Positions 1 to 6,710 are shown, counted from the first letter of the stretch. The stretch: 8,699 nt of DNA from an uncultured Ruminococcus sp. (GCA_902783905.1 CACZSP010000269.1:1-8699); one strand, 5' to 3'. Notes: generated by a model not told the origin, from the letters alone. A program made the numbers and translations.

Positions 1-13
1 CGCTTGCTTTATC

Positions 14-67
14 CCGTAGGAGGCTGTTAAAAAACCGCGAAGCGAGTTTTTTAACAGCCTCCTACGG
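14..67. repeat. Near-perfect 54-nt hairpin, possible terminator or small palindromic repeat
   Basis: Positions 14-35 are the exact reverse complement of 46-67 (22 bp). Inside, 36-38 (cgc) can pair with 42-44 (gcg) around a gaa loop. The arms carry an A6/T6 tract inside the stem rather than after it, so this is not a classic terminator, although an upstream gene to the left could end here. An interspersed palindromic element is an equal alternative. No gene lies in 1-341. Confidence 0.8.
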
Positions 68-119
68 ACTACGGACGTTGACGATTTCGATACGGGAGCG
101 TTCTATTCTTGTAACCATT

Positions 120-250
120 AACAAGTTTCTCAGTGACACCTCATCCGGCCGCTTCGCGTCCACCTTCCCCTCACCCCTTGCGCGGTGCCGCTGTCCTTGC
201 AGTTCGAAAAGGGGAAGGCTTAGGCCGCGGCGGTCATCCGGTGCCGCCGT
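120..250. repeat. Degenerate GC-rich palindromic intergenic element
   Basis: The stretch has no gene and consists of short inverted repeats. Positions 163-171 (ccttcccct) are complementary to 210-218, and 228-233 (cggcgg) to 244-249. The string 'catccgg' occurs twice, at 142-148 and 235-241. The first is followed by a ttcg-centred segment and then 'acct', the same order as at 8495-8519. I recall this arrangement from intergenic repeats of gut Clostridia, where a 'catccg' stem-loop precedes an 'accttcccc...ggggaagg' palindrome. The copy here looks eroded. Function unknown. Confidence 0.5.
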
Positions 251-265
251 CGGTTCACTTATAGG

Positions 266-317
266 AAAAAAAGAGCTGTTTTATTTCCCCGATCAGCTCG
301 GTGGAACAAAACAGCCC
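266..317 (-). terminator. Rho-independent terminator of the metallo-beta-lactamase fusion gene
   Basis: On the minus strand, the reverse complement of 308-315 (GCTGTTTT) pairs with that of 275-282 (AAAACAGC). A smaller hairpin sits inside (ccga 289-292 with tcgg 298-301). The stem is followed by a run of seven U (A7 at 266-272 on the plus strand). It lies about 25 bases beyond the stop codon of the 342-2465 gene, in the right orientation to end it. Confidence 0.8.
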
Positions 318-341
318 CGTTTTTCATTTCAAAAAACTGTT

Positions 342-2465
342 TCAGACTTCGTACGGAAGCGGGAGAGAGACGATGCCGTCAAGATCGTTGAGCAGCGCGC
401 CGGCTGGCATGCCGAGCGTGCGCAGAAAGGCAATCGTGCGGCTGACGCCGGTGTTGTGAGTGCCGAACCCGTCTCCCTTGTCGCTGTACCAGAAATGATT
501 GCTCAGCTGGAATATGCCGATCTTCGCCCCGATCCTGCGGTATATTTCCTTCGACACATTTCCGCAGCCGTGGTGTCCGACCTGGACGATCTCGGCGTGA
601 AGCTGCGCCGGATCGAGTTTCTCGAGATCGCCGTTCGCGACCCATTCGCTGTCGCCGAGGAAGAGGACCGCGGGACTGCCGCCGCAGTCGAGCCGGTAGA
701 CGACGCTCGAGTCGTTCATATTCATCAGTTCCGGATTTTCGGTCCCGGGGACGCGCAGCACCGTCACGCGGCACTCGTCGACGTCGAAAACGTCTCCGGC
801 TTTCACAGACTGCGTCCGGCCGCCGAACGCCTCTCCGAATTCGAGAAGGGCGGAGCGGGGCTTCGCAAGGCCCGGGCTTTTTTCACGTGAGAGCTCGGTA
901 TAGAATTTCTCTCCGAGCAGGTGGTGACAGAAGAGTTTTACCTTTATTCTCTCCCGGAGTCCGGAATCGGCTGCGATCTCAAGAGGCGCGCCGTAATGGT
1001 CTACGTGCAGGTGAGTAAAGAGCCAGAGATCGACCGTCGGATTTTTTCGTCCCGCGGCCGCCTCTATGCACTCGACGAGATGCCGGCCGTTGCCGGGTCT
1101 GCCGCCGTCGACGACGATGAGTTTCCCTTCCTTCGTGCGGATGATGAAGGACATCTGGTTGACGTCGGGGGAGGCGCAGCTCGGGATCGCCCAGAGCCGG
1201 GATCCTTCGCGCTCCTCCGGCAGGAAGGACGCGAAGGCGGACGTCGTGGAAATATAACGGATATTGTCGGGTATCTCAAGGCCGGGTTCGTCGGGGAAAA
1301 CGTCGAAATCCGCGTAAACTTTGCTGTATCCGAGGATCTTATCGATGAAGGTGTAGGCGGCGTAGCAGGTGCCCTGACCGCCGTCGTTGAGCGTCTTGTA
1401 GGCGCTGTTGTAGGGCTCGGGCTCGGGTTCTTCGCCGAGTCCCGAAAGATAAATCCTGTTTCCGTGCGAGATTATCTTAAAGCTCCAGGGAGTTCCCTTC
1501 GAGCGTGCGAAAACGACTCCGTCCGCGGCTTCGCGCGAAGTCTTTCCGACGACGATCTCGCAGGGTGAAGGTTCGCTTGCGTCGCTGACGAGAGGCAGTT
1601 TCTTTCCGGTGACGAGTCTTGCCGCCGAAACAATCTCCGCGGCCGCACGTCGCTCGCTCAGCGTCGGATTTTCCGAAATCACTACTCTGTATCCGGCAAG
1701 AGGCAGCGGATCTTCAGACGAGGAAAGCAGCTCGGCCGCGCTTTTCTGATTTGTCAGCGGGTATTCGGGATTGAAAACGAGTTTTCCGTCGCCCCGGCGG
1801 TAGTATTCGGGAATGAAGGAATCGCGGAATCTCAGCACGTGATAAACTCTGCATCCGTAATTCGGGCAGTGTTCAAAATCCGAGACCCAGGAATCGAAAA
1901 CCGCCTTCCGCGGATCGTCGGTCACGGCGGCGGGATCGGCGTGCCATTTTCCGTCGTGTCCCGCGGCAAAGAATCTGTTCCCGCCGAGAAAAATGAATGT
2001 GTGGAGTTTGCACAGACATATATCTCCCGGGAGGATCTTCCCGTATCCGTACAGTTCGGAAAAAGCGGGTCCCGATTCGTAATGCGTTATTTCGCAGGCG
2101 TTTTCGAGATAGGGGCCCACTTTTTCGAAGCGGGCGATCTCGCAGTTTTTCCCTCCCCAGAAGCGCATACCGGGTACGACGGCTCCCGTATCAACCATAG
2201 CCCATCCGGCGGGCATGGCGCAGTTCGTTCCGAACCTTCCGGACCTGACCATATCGTCGAAATATCCGTTTTGCGGGCAGTATTCCGAGCTGTTGGAATA
2301 GATCCATTTCTGACCGAGGGAAATTCCTCTCTGCAGTTCCGATTCGTACCACGCGCAGCATCCGAGCAGCGCGAGCACCCCGTCGTTTACCGATCCGAGA
2401 AGATCTTCCGGATATTTTCCGTTCGCGAAATTGTCGCTTCTGAAACGTGATTTGCCGTCCGTCAT
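342..2465 (-). CDS. Three-domain metallo-beta-lactamase-fold hydrolase with NlpC/P60-like and glycosidase-associated domains
   Basis: This is a 707-residue protein with no signal peptide or membrane segment, so it is probably cytosolic. Residues 50-215 resemble a papain-like NlpC/P60 or CHAP peptidase: a Cys in 'TNCAMPAGW' (Cys82), then 'LPGDICLCKLHTFIFLG' with His155 and a following 'GHDGKWH'. Residues about 258-400 match the alpha/beta domain preceding alpha-glucuronidases and GH20-type glycosidases ('ENPTLSERRAAAEIV', 'EIVVGKTSRE', then 'CYAAYTFIDKILGYSKVYAD'). Residues about 425-707 form a ComEC-like metallo-beta-lactamase hydrolase, with THLHVDH (484-490), GDS (604-606) and HHG (631-633), so the metal ligands look intact. 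The start is supported by GGAGG (2472-2476) six bases upstream and a near-consensus promoter. The gene is transcribed alone. Domain identities are from motif reading. The substrate is unknown, and hydrolysis of a cell-wall or glycan-derived ester or amide is only a guess. Confidence 0.9.
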   Translation of the reverse strand: MTDGKSRFRSDNFANGKYPEDLLGSVNDGVLALLGCCAWYESELQRGISLGQKWIYSNSSEYCPQNGYFDDMVRSGRFGTNCAMPAGWAMVDTGAVVPGMRFWGGKNCEIARFEKVGPYLENACEITHYESGPAFSELYGYGKILPGDICLCKLHTFIFLGGNRFFAAGHDGKWHADPAAVTDDPRKAVFDSWVSDFEHCPNYGCRVYHVLRFRDSFIPEYYRRGDGKLVFNPEYPLTNQKSAAELLSSSEDPLPLAGYRVVISENPTLSERRAAAEIVSAARLVTGKKLPLVSDASEPSPCEIVVGKTSREAADGVVFARSKGTPWSFKIISHGNRIYLSGLGEEPEPEPYNSAYKTLNDGGQGTCYAAYTFIDKILGYSKVYADFDVFPDEPGLEIPDNIRYISTTSAFASFLPEEREGSRLWAIPSCASPDVNQMSFIIRTKEGKLIVVDGGRPGNGRHLVECIEAAAGRKNPTVDLWLFTHLHVDHYGAPLEIAADSGLRERIKVKLFCHHLLGEKFYTELSREKSPGLAKPRSALLEFGEAFGGRTQSVKAGDVFDVDECRVTVLRVPGTENPELMNMNDSSVVYRLDCGGSPAVLFLGDSEWVANGDLEKLDPAQLHAEIVQVGHHGCGNVSKEIYRRIGAKIGIFQLSNHFWYSDKGDGFGTHNTGVSRTIAFLRTLGMPAGALLNDLDGIVSLPLPYEV

Positions 2466-2497
2466 TCAATGCCTCCGTAAGATAGGATGTTACGTAT

Positions 2498-2526
2498 ATT
2501 ATAAGCATTCGCCTCCAAAAAGTCAA
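2498..2526 (-). promoter_or_regulatory. Sigma-A promoter of the metallo-beta-lactamase fusion gene
   Basis: Read on the minus strand, TTGACT (2521-2526) is separated by exactly 17 bp from TATAAT (2498-2503). This predicts a start near 2491 and a leader of about 25 nt that includes the GGAGG ribosome binding site. It is divergent from the promoter at 2545-2573. Confidence 0.88.
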
Positions 2527-2544
2527 GCATTTCACGACTTTCTA

Positions 2545-2573
2545 TTGATTTGAAGCCGCCGATGTGATAAAAT
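2545..2573 (+). promoter_or_regulatory. Sigma-A promoter of the dehydrogenase-channel operon
   Basis: TTGATT (2545-2550) and TAAAAT (2568-2573) are spaced by 17 bp, which predicts a start near 2580. The -35 element lies 18 bp from the -35 of the opposite promoter, so the two units share a compact back-to-back control region. Confidence 0.65.
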
Positions 2574-2624
2574 AATCGCGAATGCAATAACGAGTAAAAT
2601 AATACGTAAAAAGGTGGAATGAAA

Positions 2625-3386
2625 ATGAAGATCGCCGTCGTCACCGGAGCGTCGTCCGGAATGGGAAGGGATTTCGTTTACGCGATAGACCGTGAATTCG
2701 AACTGGACGAAATATGGGTCGTCGCACGCCGCCGCGAGCGGCTCGAAGAACTGGCAAAAAACTGCACGCACAGGATCCGTCCCGTGCCGCTCGATCTGAC
2801 CGACAGGGCTTCTTTCGCGACGCTTTCCGGACTTCTTGAGAGCGAGAAGCCGGATATCCGCGTCCTCGTCAACGCCGCCGGGTACGGACTTTTCGGCGAG
2901 TTCGAAAATATGGGAACCGAAGAGCAGCTCGGAATAATCGAGCTCAACGACGTCGCGGTGACCGCGGTCTGCCATATCTGTCTGCCATATATGAAAGAGG
3001 GTTCGGACATAATCAACATGGGCTCCAACTCGTCCTGGCAGCCGGTGCCCTATCTCAACGTTTACGCGGCGTCGAAGGCGTACGTTCTGAGTTTTTCGCG
3101 CGGTCTCGGAAGAGAGCTGAAGGGGAGAGGAATACACGTGATGTGCGTCTGCCCGGGGTGGATAAAGACCGAATTCATGGACACCGCCGTCCGCGACGAC
3201 ACGATAAAGTATTACGACAGATGGTATGAATCCAAACAGGTCATCGACAGGGCGATGCGCGATCTGAAAAAGAAAAAGAAGGTCTCGATCCTCGGCTTCC
3301 CGGTAAGGAATCAGGTCCGGCTGGTCAAATTCCTTCCGGTCGATTTCGTAATGAACACCTGGTGCCGCCAGCAGGGGAAGAAATGA
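2625..3386 (+). CDS. SDR-family NAD(P)-dependent oxidoreductase
   Basis: This 253-residue protein is a classical short-chain dehydrogenase/reductase, a cytosolic NAD(P)-linked oxidoreductase acting on a carbonyl or alcohol. It has the nucleotide-binding TGASSGMG (7-14), the NAAG motif (83-86), Asn108, catalytic-region serines in 'MGSNSSW' (134-137), Y147 and K151 in YAASK, and the PG turn (177-178). Basic residues after the second beta strand ('VVARRRERL') suggest NADP(H), an inference. The C-terminus is basic (KKKKK 215-219) with an aliphatic tail. I chose the ATG at 2625 because AAGGTGG (2611-2617) is seven bases before it and only one base from the ATG at 2619, which would add two residues. 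The channel gene follows after 37 bp, suggesting one operon. The substrate cannot be read from the sequence. Confidence 0.94.
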   Translation: MKIAVVTGASSGMGRDFVYAIDREFELDEIWVVARRRERLEELAKNCTHRIRPVPLDLTDRASFATLSGLLESEKPDIRVLVNAAGYGLFGEFENMGTEEQLGIIELNDVAVTAVCHICLPYMKEGSDIINMGSNSSWQPVPYLNVYAASKAYVLSFSRGLGRELKGRGIHVMCVCPGWIKTEFMDTAVRDDTIKYYDRWYESKQVIDRAMRDLKKKKKVSILGFPVRNQVRLVKFLPVDFVMNTWCRQQGKK

Positions 3387-3423
3387 CGCAGGCACGTTCG
3401 GCTGATCGTGAAAGGAGCGGAAA

Positions 3424-5268
3424 ATGAAAAAGAACGAAAGAAAGTCTTTCTCGCTGAAAGACCGTATCGGATACTGGTTCGACAACCGCATGAGCCGCGG
3501 ATCTCTCGGGTTCATACGTATTCTGATCGTAGTCTCGGTGCTGTTTGCCGTGCTTATCGCGGGGCTTATCATCCTTTTCGGATTCAACGAGGAGGGGGAG
3601 ACGGCGTCGGTGTTCTGGGACAGCATCGCCACGGTCATCAACGCCTGGATGCCTTCTTTTGAGGACGGCAGTCCCGGATACGTCATTCTTATGTCGCTGA
3701 CGGCAGTCGCCGGCGTTCTGTTCACCAGCGTGCTGATCGGTATCATAACCAGCGCGATCGAGGAAAAGATCGACAGTCTTAAAAGAGGCAACTCGCTGGT
3801 CCTCGAAAAGGATCACACCGTCGTACTGGGTTTTTATCCCGGAGAATACGCGCTGCTTCAGCATCTGATACTTGCCGCGGCCGGAAAACCCGCGTGCATC
3901 GTCCTGGCGGAGGATACCGACCGTCAGGAGATGGAAGAGGCGATAAGCGAAAATCTCGACGTGCCGAAGAATTTCCGGATCGTCTGCCGCACTGCCGACA
4001 TTACCGATCCCGCGTCGCTTGAAAAATGCTCGATAGAAACCGCAAGAACCGTTATCGTCAGCCCGACGGACGATATGAGGACTTTAAAGGCGATCCTTGC
4101 CGTTTCGGCGCTGCTGGAGGAAAAGGACTCGGCGGGGGTGAACGTAAACGCCATCATTTCGGGGAACGGACAGACCTTCCCGCGGTCGCTCACGTACGCC
4201 AACAATATTACCACGTTTGCCACCAATACAATACTGGCAAAGCTTATCGCGCATTCCTGCACACAGACCGGTCTGTCCGAGGTGTTCAGGGAGGTGTTCA
4301 ATTTCGAGGGATGCGAGTTCTATTTCGCGGATATCCCGGGCATCGGCGGTATGACCTTCGAAGAACTTTCCGCCAGACTTGACAACGCCACTCCCACGGG
4401 TATAAGGCGCGACGGCCGGATCACCGTCAATCCTCCCGCGGCGACGGTTCTCGAGGATTCCGACTCGGTTCTCGTATTTGCCGATAGTGCGGACAGCGCC
4501 GTCCTCGGTCCGGAGGTAAGTATGCCGGATATCGTGCAGACGGATGAATCGGAGGGAACCGAAAACGAAACCGGGACGGTCATAATAGGGTACAACGAAA
4601 CGCTGCCGCTCGTCATCCGGGAACTTCCCGAGACCGTTTCCGAGGCGGATCTTTACTGCGGTGAGATCGGTGAGGACGAACGGCTGGGACTTGATCGTGC
4701 GGCGGATGACAGAAATCTTGCGATCAATTACCGCGGCGATGCGGCCGGATCGGACGACGAACTTGAGAAGATAGCTGAAAGCGCGAGACATATCGTTATA
4801 CTCAACGATCATTCGTCAGACGCCGACGAAGCCGATATGAAAGGGGTGTTCCTGCTTCTGAGCCTGAGGGATATCAGAAAGAGGAAGGGACTCGACTTTA
4901 ACGTGACCGTTGAGATGCAGAAGGAGCAGAATCAGAAGCTGACCGGACGCAACGATCACATAGATTATCTGGTCGCGTCCAGTATGTCGTCGCTGATCCT
5001 TGCCCAGCTTGCCGAAAGCCCGGAGCTGATAGAAGTCTTCCGGGAGATACTCTCGAACAAAGGCAACGAGCTGTATCTTAAAAGCGCCGGGCAGATGCGG
5101 CTGACGGGAGAGTTCTCCGTTCGTGATCTACGCAGGATAATGCTTAAAAAAGGTTATATCCTGATGGGAGACCTCGACGCGGAGAAGCACAGCACGGTGA
5201 ACCGCAGACCCGACGAAAAGATATCGCTGACCGCGGAAGACCAGCTTATCGTGATAGGGGAAAAGTGA
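3424..5268 (+). CDS. CASTOR/POLLUX-related putative ion channel with RCK-like domains
   Basis: This 614-residue membrane protein resembles the bacterial relatives of plant CASTOR/POLLUX channels, which are ligand-gated cation channels with cytosolic RCK-type rings. A basic N-terminus precedes TM1 (about 29-53). A re-entrant pore segment (about 62-82, 'FWDSIATVINAWMPSFEDG') and TM2 (about 86-110) follow. Next comes the family-typical junction 'SVLIGIITSAIEEKIDSLKRGNS' and 'KDHTVVLGFYPGEY' (129-142), the start of the first Rossmann-like regulatory domain. An acidic linker (about 364-384) leads into a second such domain beginning 'TGTVIIGYNE' and running to the C-terminus, which ends in an RCK_C-like 'LTAEDQLIVIGEK'. 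The length suits the family. The start is supported by AAGGAG (3412-3417) six bases upstream. It follows the SDR gene by 37 bp with no visible promoter of its own. The ion selectivity and ligand are unknown. Confidence 0.85.
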   Translation: MKKNERKSFSLKDRIGYWFDNRMSRGSLGFIRILIVVSVLFAVLIAGLIILFGFNEEGETASVFWDSIATVINAWMPSFEDGSPGYVILMSLTAVAGVLFTSVLIGIITSAIEEKIDSLKRGNSLVLEKDHTVVLGFYPGEYALLQHLILAAAGKPACIVLAEDTDRQEMEEAISENLDVPKNFRIVCRTADITDPASLEKCSIETARTVIVSPTDDMRTLKAILAVSALLEEKDSAGVNVNAIISGNGQTFPRSLTYANNITTFATNTILAKLIAHSCTQTGLSEVFREVFNFEGCEFYFADIPGIGGMTFEELSARLDNATPTGIRRDGRITVNPPAATVLEDSDSVLVFADSADSAVLGPEVSMPDIVQTDESEGTENETGTVIIGYNETLPLVIRELPETVSEADLYCGEIGEDERLGLDRAADDRNLAINYRGDAAGSDDELEKIAESARHIVILNDHSSDADEADMKGVFLLLSLRDIRKRKGLDFNVTVEMQKEQNQKLTGRNDHIDYLVASSMSSLILAQLAESPELIEVFREILSNKGNELYLKSAGQMRLTGEFSVRDLRRIMLKKGYILMGDLDAEKHSTVNRRPDEKISLTAEDQLIVIGEK

Positions 5269-5274
5269 TTTTTG

Positions 5275-5424
5275 CAGCCGCAGGCGTCTGAAAATTCACG
5301 GGCTCGAACGTTTGTATAACGGGAATCGGAACCCAGCGCAGCGCATCAAAGCGTGGCTTTTCCTTGGGCGTCGCGTTGCGCCCCGAATTTTCAGCCGCAG
5401 GCGCCTGAAAATTCACGGGCTCGA
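5275..5424. repeat. Two-copy 33-bp repeat flanking a stem-rich segment
   Basis: Positions 5275-5307 and 5392-5424 are direct copies of 33 bp differing at one base (5287 T, 5404 C). The second copy is centred on a perfect 10-bp inverted repeat (5385-5394 with 5405-5414). The first has the same structure with mismatches and starts six bases after the channel stop codon, so it may act as that gene's terminator. Between the copies, 5336-5344 can pair with 5373-5381 (nine pairs, one G-U), enclosing a small aaagc/gcttt hairpin (5348-5360). I see no open reading frame here. Two copies are not a CRISPR array. Confidence 0.8.
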
Positions 5425-5442
5425 TTATTAAGCGTTAGCTTT

Positions 5443-5493
5443 CTCCAACAAAACCCGGGGCCGGCTTTTTGCCGGTCCCGGGTTTTGTTGGAG
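5443..5493. terminator. Bidirectional terminator hairpin abutting tRNA-Gly
   Basis: Positions 5443-5459 are the exact reverse complement of 5477-5493. The stem continues through a G-U pair (5460/5476) and ccggc/gccgg (5461-5465 with 5471-5475) around a T5 loop, giving 23 pairs. On either strand the GC-rich core is followed by TTTTGTT, so it can terminate the tRNA (minus strand) and read-through from the channel gene (plus strand). The outer arm includes the CCA, the discriminator base and the last acceptor base of the tRNA. Confidence 0.85.
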
Positions 5494-5562
5494 CAGGTAA
5501 CGGGAATCGAACCCGCATAGCCAGCTTGGGAAGCTGGAGTTTTGCCATTAGACTATACCTGC
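5489..5562 (-). tRNA. tRNA-Gly (anticodon CCC), CCA encoded
   Basis: On the minus strand the gene has a 7-bp acceptor stem GCAGGTA/TACCTGC. The D arm has AATGG in its loop and one C-A mismatch in its stem. The anticodon arm is CCAGC-TTCCCAA-GCTGG, placing CCC at 34-36. A four-base variable loop and a T arm with loop TTCGATT follow. The discriminator is U, as bacterial tRNA-Gly requires, and is followed by a genomically encoded CCA (5489-5491 complement). It reads GGG codons. A consensus promoter lies just upstream and a terminator hairpin overlaps its end. Confidence 0.97.
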
Positions 5563-5577
5563 GAAATCAACGGTAAT

Positions 5578-5606
5578 ATTATAACGCATTTTCCTGCGTT
5601 TGTCAA
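5578..5606 (-). promoter_or_regulatory. Consensus sigma-A promoter of tRNA-Gly
   Basis: On the minus strand TTGACA (5601-5606) and TATAAT (5578-5583) are both exact consensus hexamers with a 17-bp spacer. The predicted start is near 5571, leaving a leader of about nine nucleotides before the mature tRNA 5' end at 5562. This strength is usual for stable RNA genes. Confidence 0.93.
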
Positions 5607-5671
5607 CAGTTTTGTATTCGGTTAAAGCAGTCGGCTTTTCCGCTTTTTTCGCCGCGACTGCCGATTTTTGC

Positions 5672-5700
5672 TTGCCAACGCGGGTCGCCGGTGGTATAAT
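5672..5700 (+). promoter_or_regulatory. Sigma-A promoter of the phosphoesterase-esterase operon
   Basis: TTGCCA (5672-5677) and TATAAT (5695-5700) are spaced by 17 bp. The predicted start is near 5707, about 35 nt before the ATG at 5742. It is divergent from the tRNA promoter, with the two -35 elements about 65 bp apart. Confidence 0.85.
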
Positions 5701-5741
5701 AATAGAGCAATGCAAGATATCAAAGCGAGGATATTTTTCTT

Positions 5742-6710
5742 ATGGACAAAAACATCACACTGAGATTCAGGAAAAACGGGACTTTCCGGATACTGATGAT
5801 CTCGGATCTGCAGGAAACTGTGAATTACGATCCGCGTGCGCTCCGCGGATTGGAGGCGATGATTTCAAAGACGCGACCCGATCTGGTCGTTTTCGGAGGA
5901 GACAACGCCGACGGAAGACATCTGAAGACGGAAGCCGAGCTTTCCCGCTATCTCGAGATATTTTCCCGTCCGATGGAGGAAAAAAAGATCCCGTGGATGC
6001 ACGTCTTCGGCAATCACGACTACGATATCGACGTTCCCGCGAAAAAACAGATGAAGATGTACGCAGCCTGCCCGCACTGTCTGTCGAAGACGTCGCCGGC
6101 GGGCGTTCCGGGGGTTTCGAATTACGTCGTCCCGGTACTGTCGTCAAAAAGCGATCTCCCCGCATACGCGATTTTCGCATTCGACACGATGTATAAACTC
6201 AATTCACCGAAGGCTGGAGTCCCGGTCGAGGATATCCTGCTCGAGGGGAACGAGCCGTGGACGAGAAAATGGGACACGCTGACCTTCGACCAGATCGCCT
6301 GGTACAGACGCGAATCGAAAAAGCTCGAAAAGGCGGCGGGAGGCGTCGTCAGGGCGATGGCTGTTATGCACGTTCCTCCGTATGAATTCCAGAGGGTCAT
6401 AGACAATCCCGAAAAATGCCGCCTCGAGGGCTTTGCCGATCAGAAACTGCAGTGCAGTATGTTTAATTCGGGCGTCTTCAGCGCGATGCTGGAGCGGGGT
6501 GACGTCGAAATAATCGCCGCCGGGCACCTTCACAGGGACAACTTCGCGGGCGAGTACGCCGGTATTCTCTGCACGCTGGACGGATGCGCCGGATTTTCGG
6601 TGAAAAACTTTGACGAGCGCCGCGGAGGCAGACTTTTCGTGATAAACGAAAAGGGCGGCAGAAAGACCGAATTTATCTCCGCCGCCGCCCTTCTTGAAGA
6701 AAAAGAGTGA
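5742..6710 (+). CDS. Calcineurin-like metallophosphoesterase, Dcr2/purple-acid-phosphatase-like
   Basis: This 322-residue enzyme belongs to the calcineurin-like phosphoesterase fold, which hydrolyses phosphoesters with a two-metal centre. Visible motifs in order are 'MISDLQE' (D22), 'FGGDNADG' (D54), 'FGNHDYD' (N91, H92), 'VMHVPPYEF' (H210) and 'AAGHLHRDN' (H262, H264). 'TFDQIAWYRRES' (181-192) is typical of the Dcr2/purple acid phosphatase-like branch. The first motif reads D-L-Q instead of the usual D-x-H, so one metal ligand differs. There is no signal peptide or membrane segment, which suggests a cytosolic enzyme. The ATG at 5742 has a weak Shine-Dalgarno (GCGAGGA, about ten bases away) and a good promoter. 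The stop is three bases before the tannase-like gene, so the two are translated from one message. The substrate is unknown. Confidence 0.9.
   Translation: MDKNITLRFRKNGTFRILMISDLQETVNYDPRALRGLEAMISKTRPDLVVFGGDNADGRHLKTEAELSRYLEIFSRPMEEKKIPWMHVFGNHDYDIDVPAKKQMKMYAACPHCLSKTSPAGVPGVSNYVVPVLSSKSDLPAYAIFAFDTMYKLNSPKAGVPVEDILLEGNEPWTRKWDTLTFDQIAWYRRESKKLEKAAGGVVRAMAVMHVPPYEFQRVIDNPEKCRLEGFADQKLQCSMFNSGVFSAMLERGDVEIIAAGHLHRDNFAGEYAGILCTLDGCAGFSVKNFDERRGGRLFVINEKGGRKTEFISAAALLEEKE

Noticed and set aside
75..103. Plus-strand promoter (ttgacg, then ttctat after 17 bp)
   Set aside because: The -10 match is poor, and no plus-strand gene follows before the minus-strand terminator.
78..890. Plus-strand open frame of 270 codons
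   Set aside because: It lies opposite the metallo-beta-lactamase domain and its terminator, crosses the repeat region, and shows no recognisable domain. It is a codon-bias shadow.
921..1568. Plus-strand open frame of 215 codons
   Set aside because: It is fully antisense to the middle and C-terminal parts of the fusion gene, and lacks a ribosome binding site and family motifs.
2532..3791. Minus-strand open frame of 419 codons
   Set aside because: It is antisense to the SDR and the channel start, both of which have clear motifs and ribosome binding sites. The translation has no coherent domain.
4084..4812. Minus-strand open frame of 242 codons
   Set aside because: It is antisense to the RCK-like part of the channel and has no domain or promoter.
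5275..5424. CRISPR array
   Set aside because: There are only two repeat units, separated by an 84-bp structured segment. There are no regular spacers and no cas genes.
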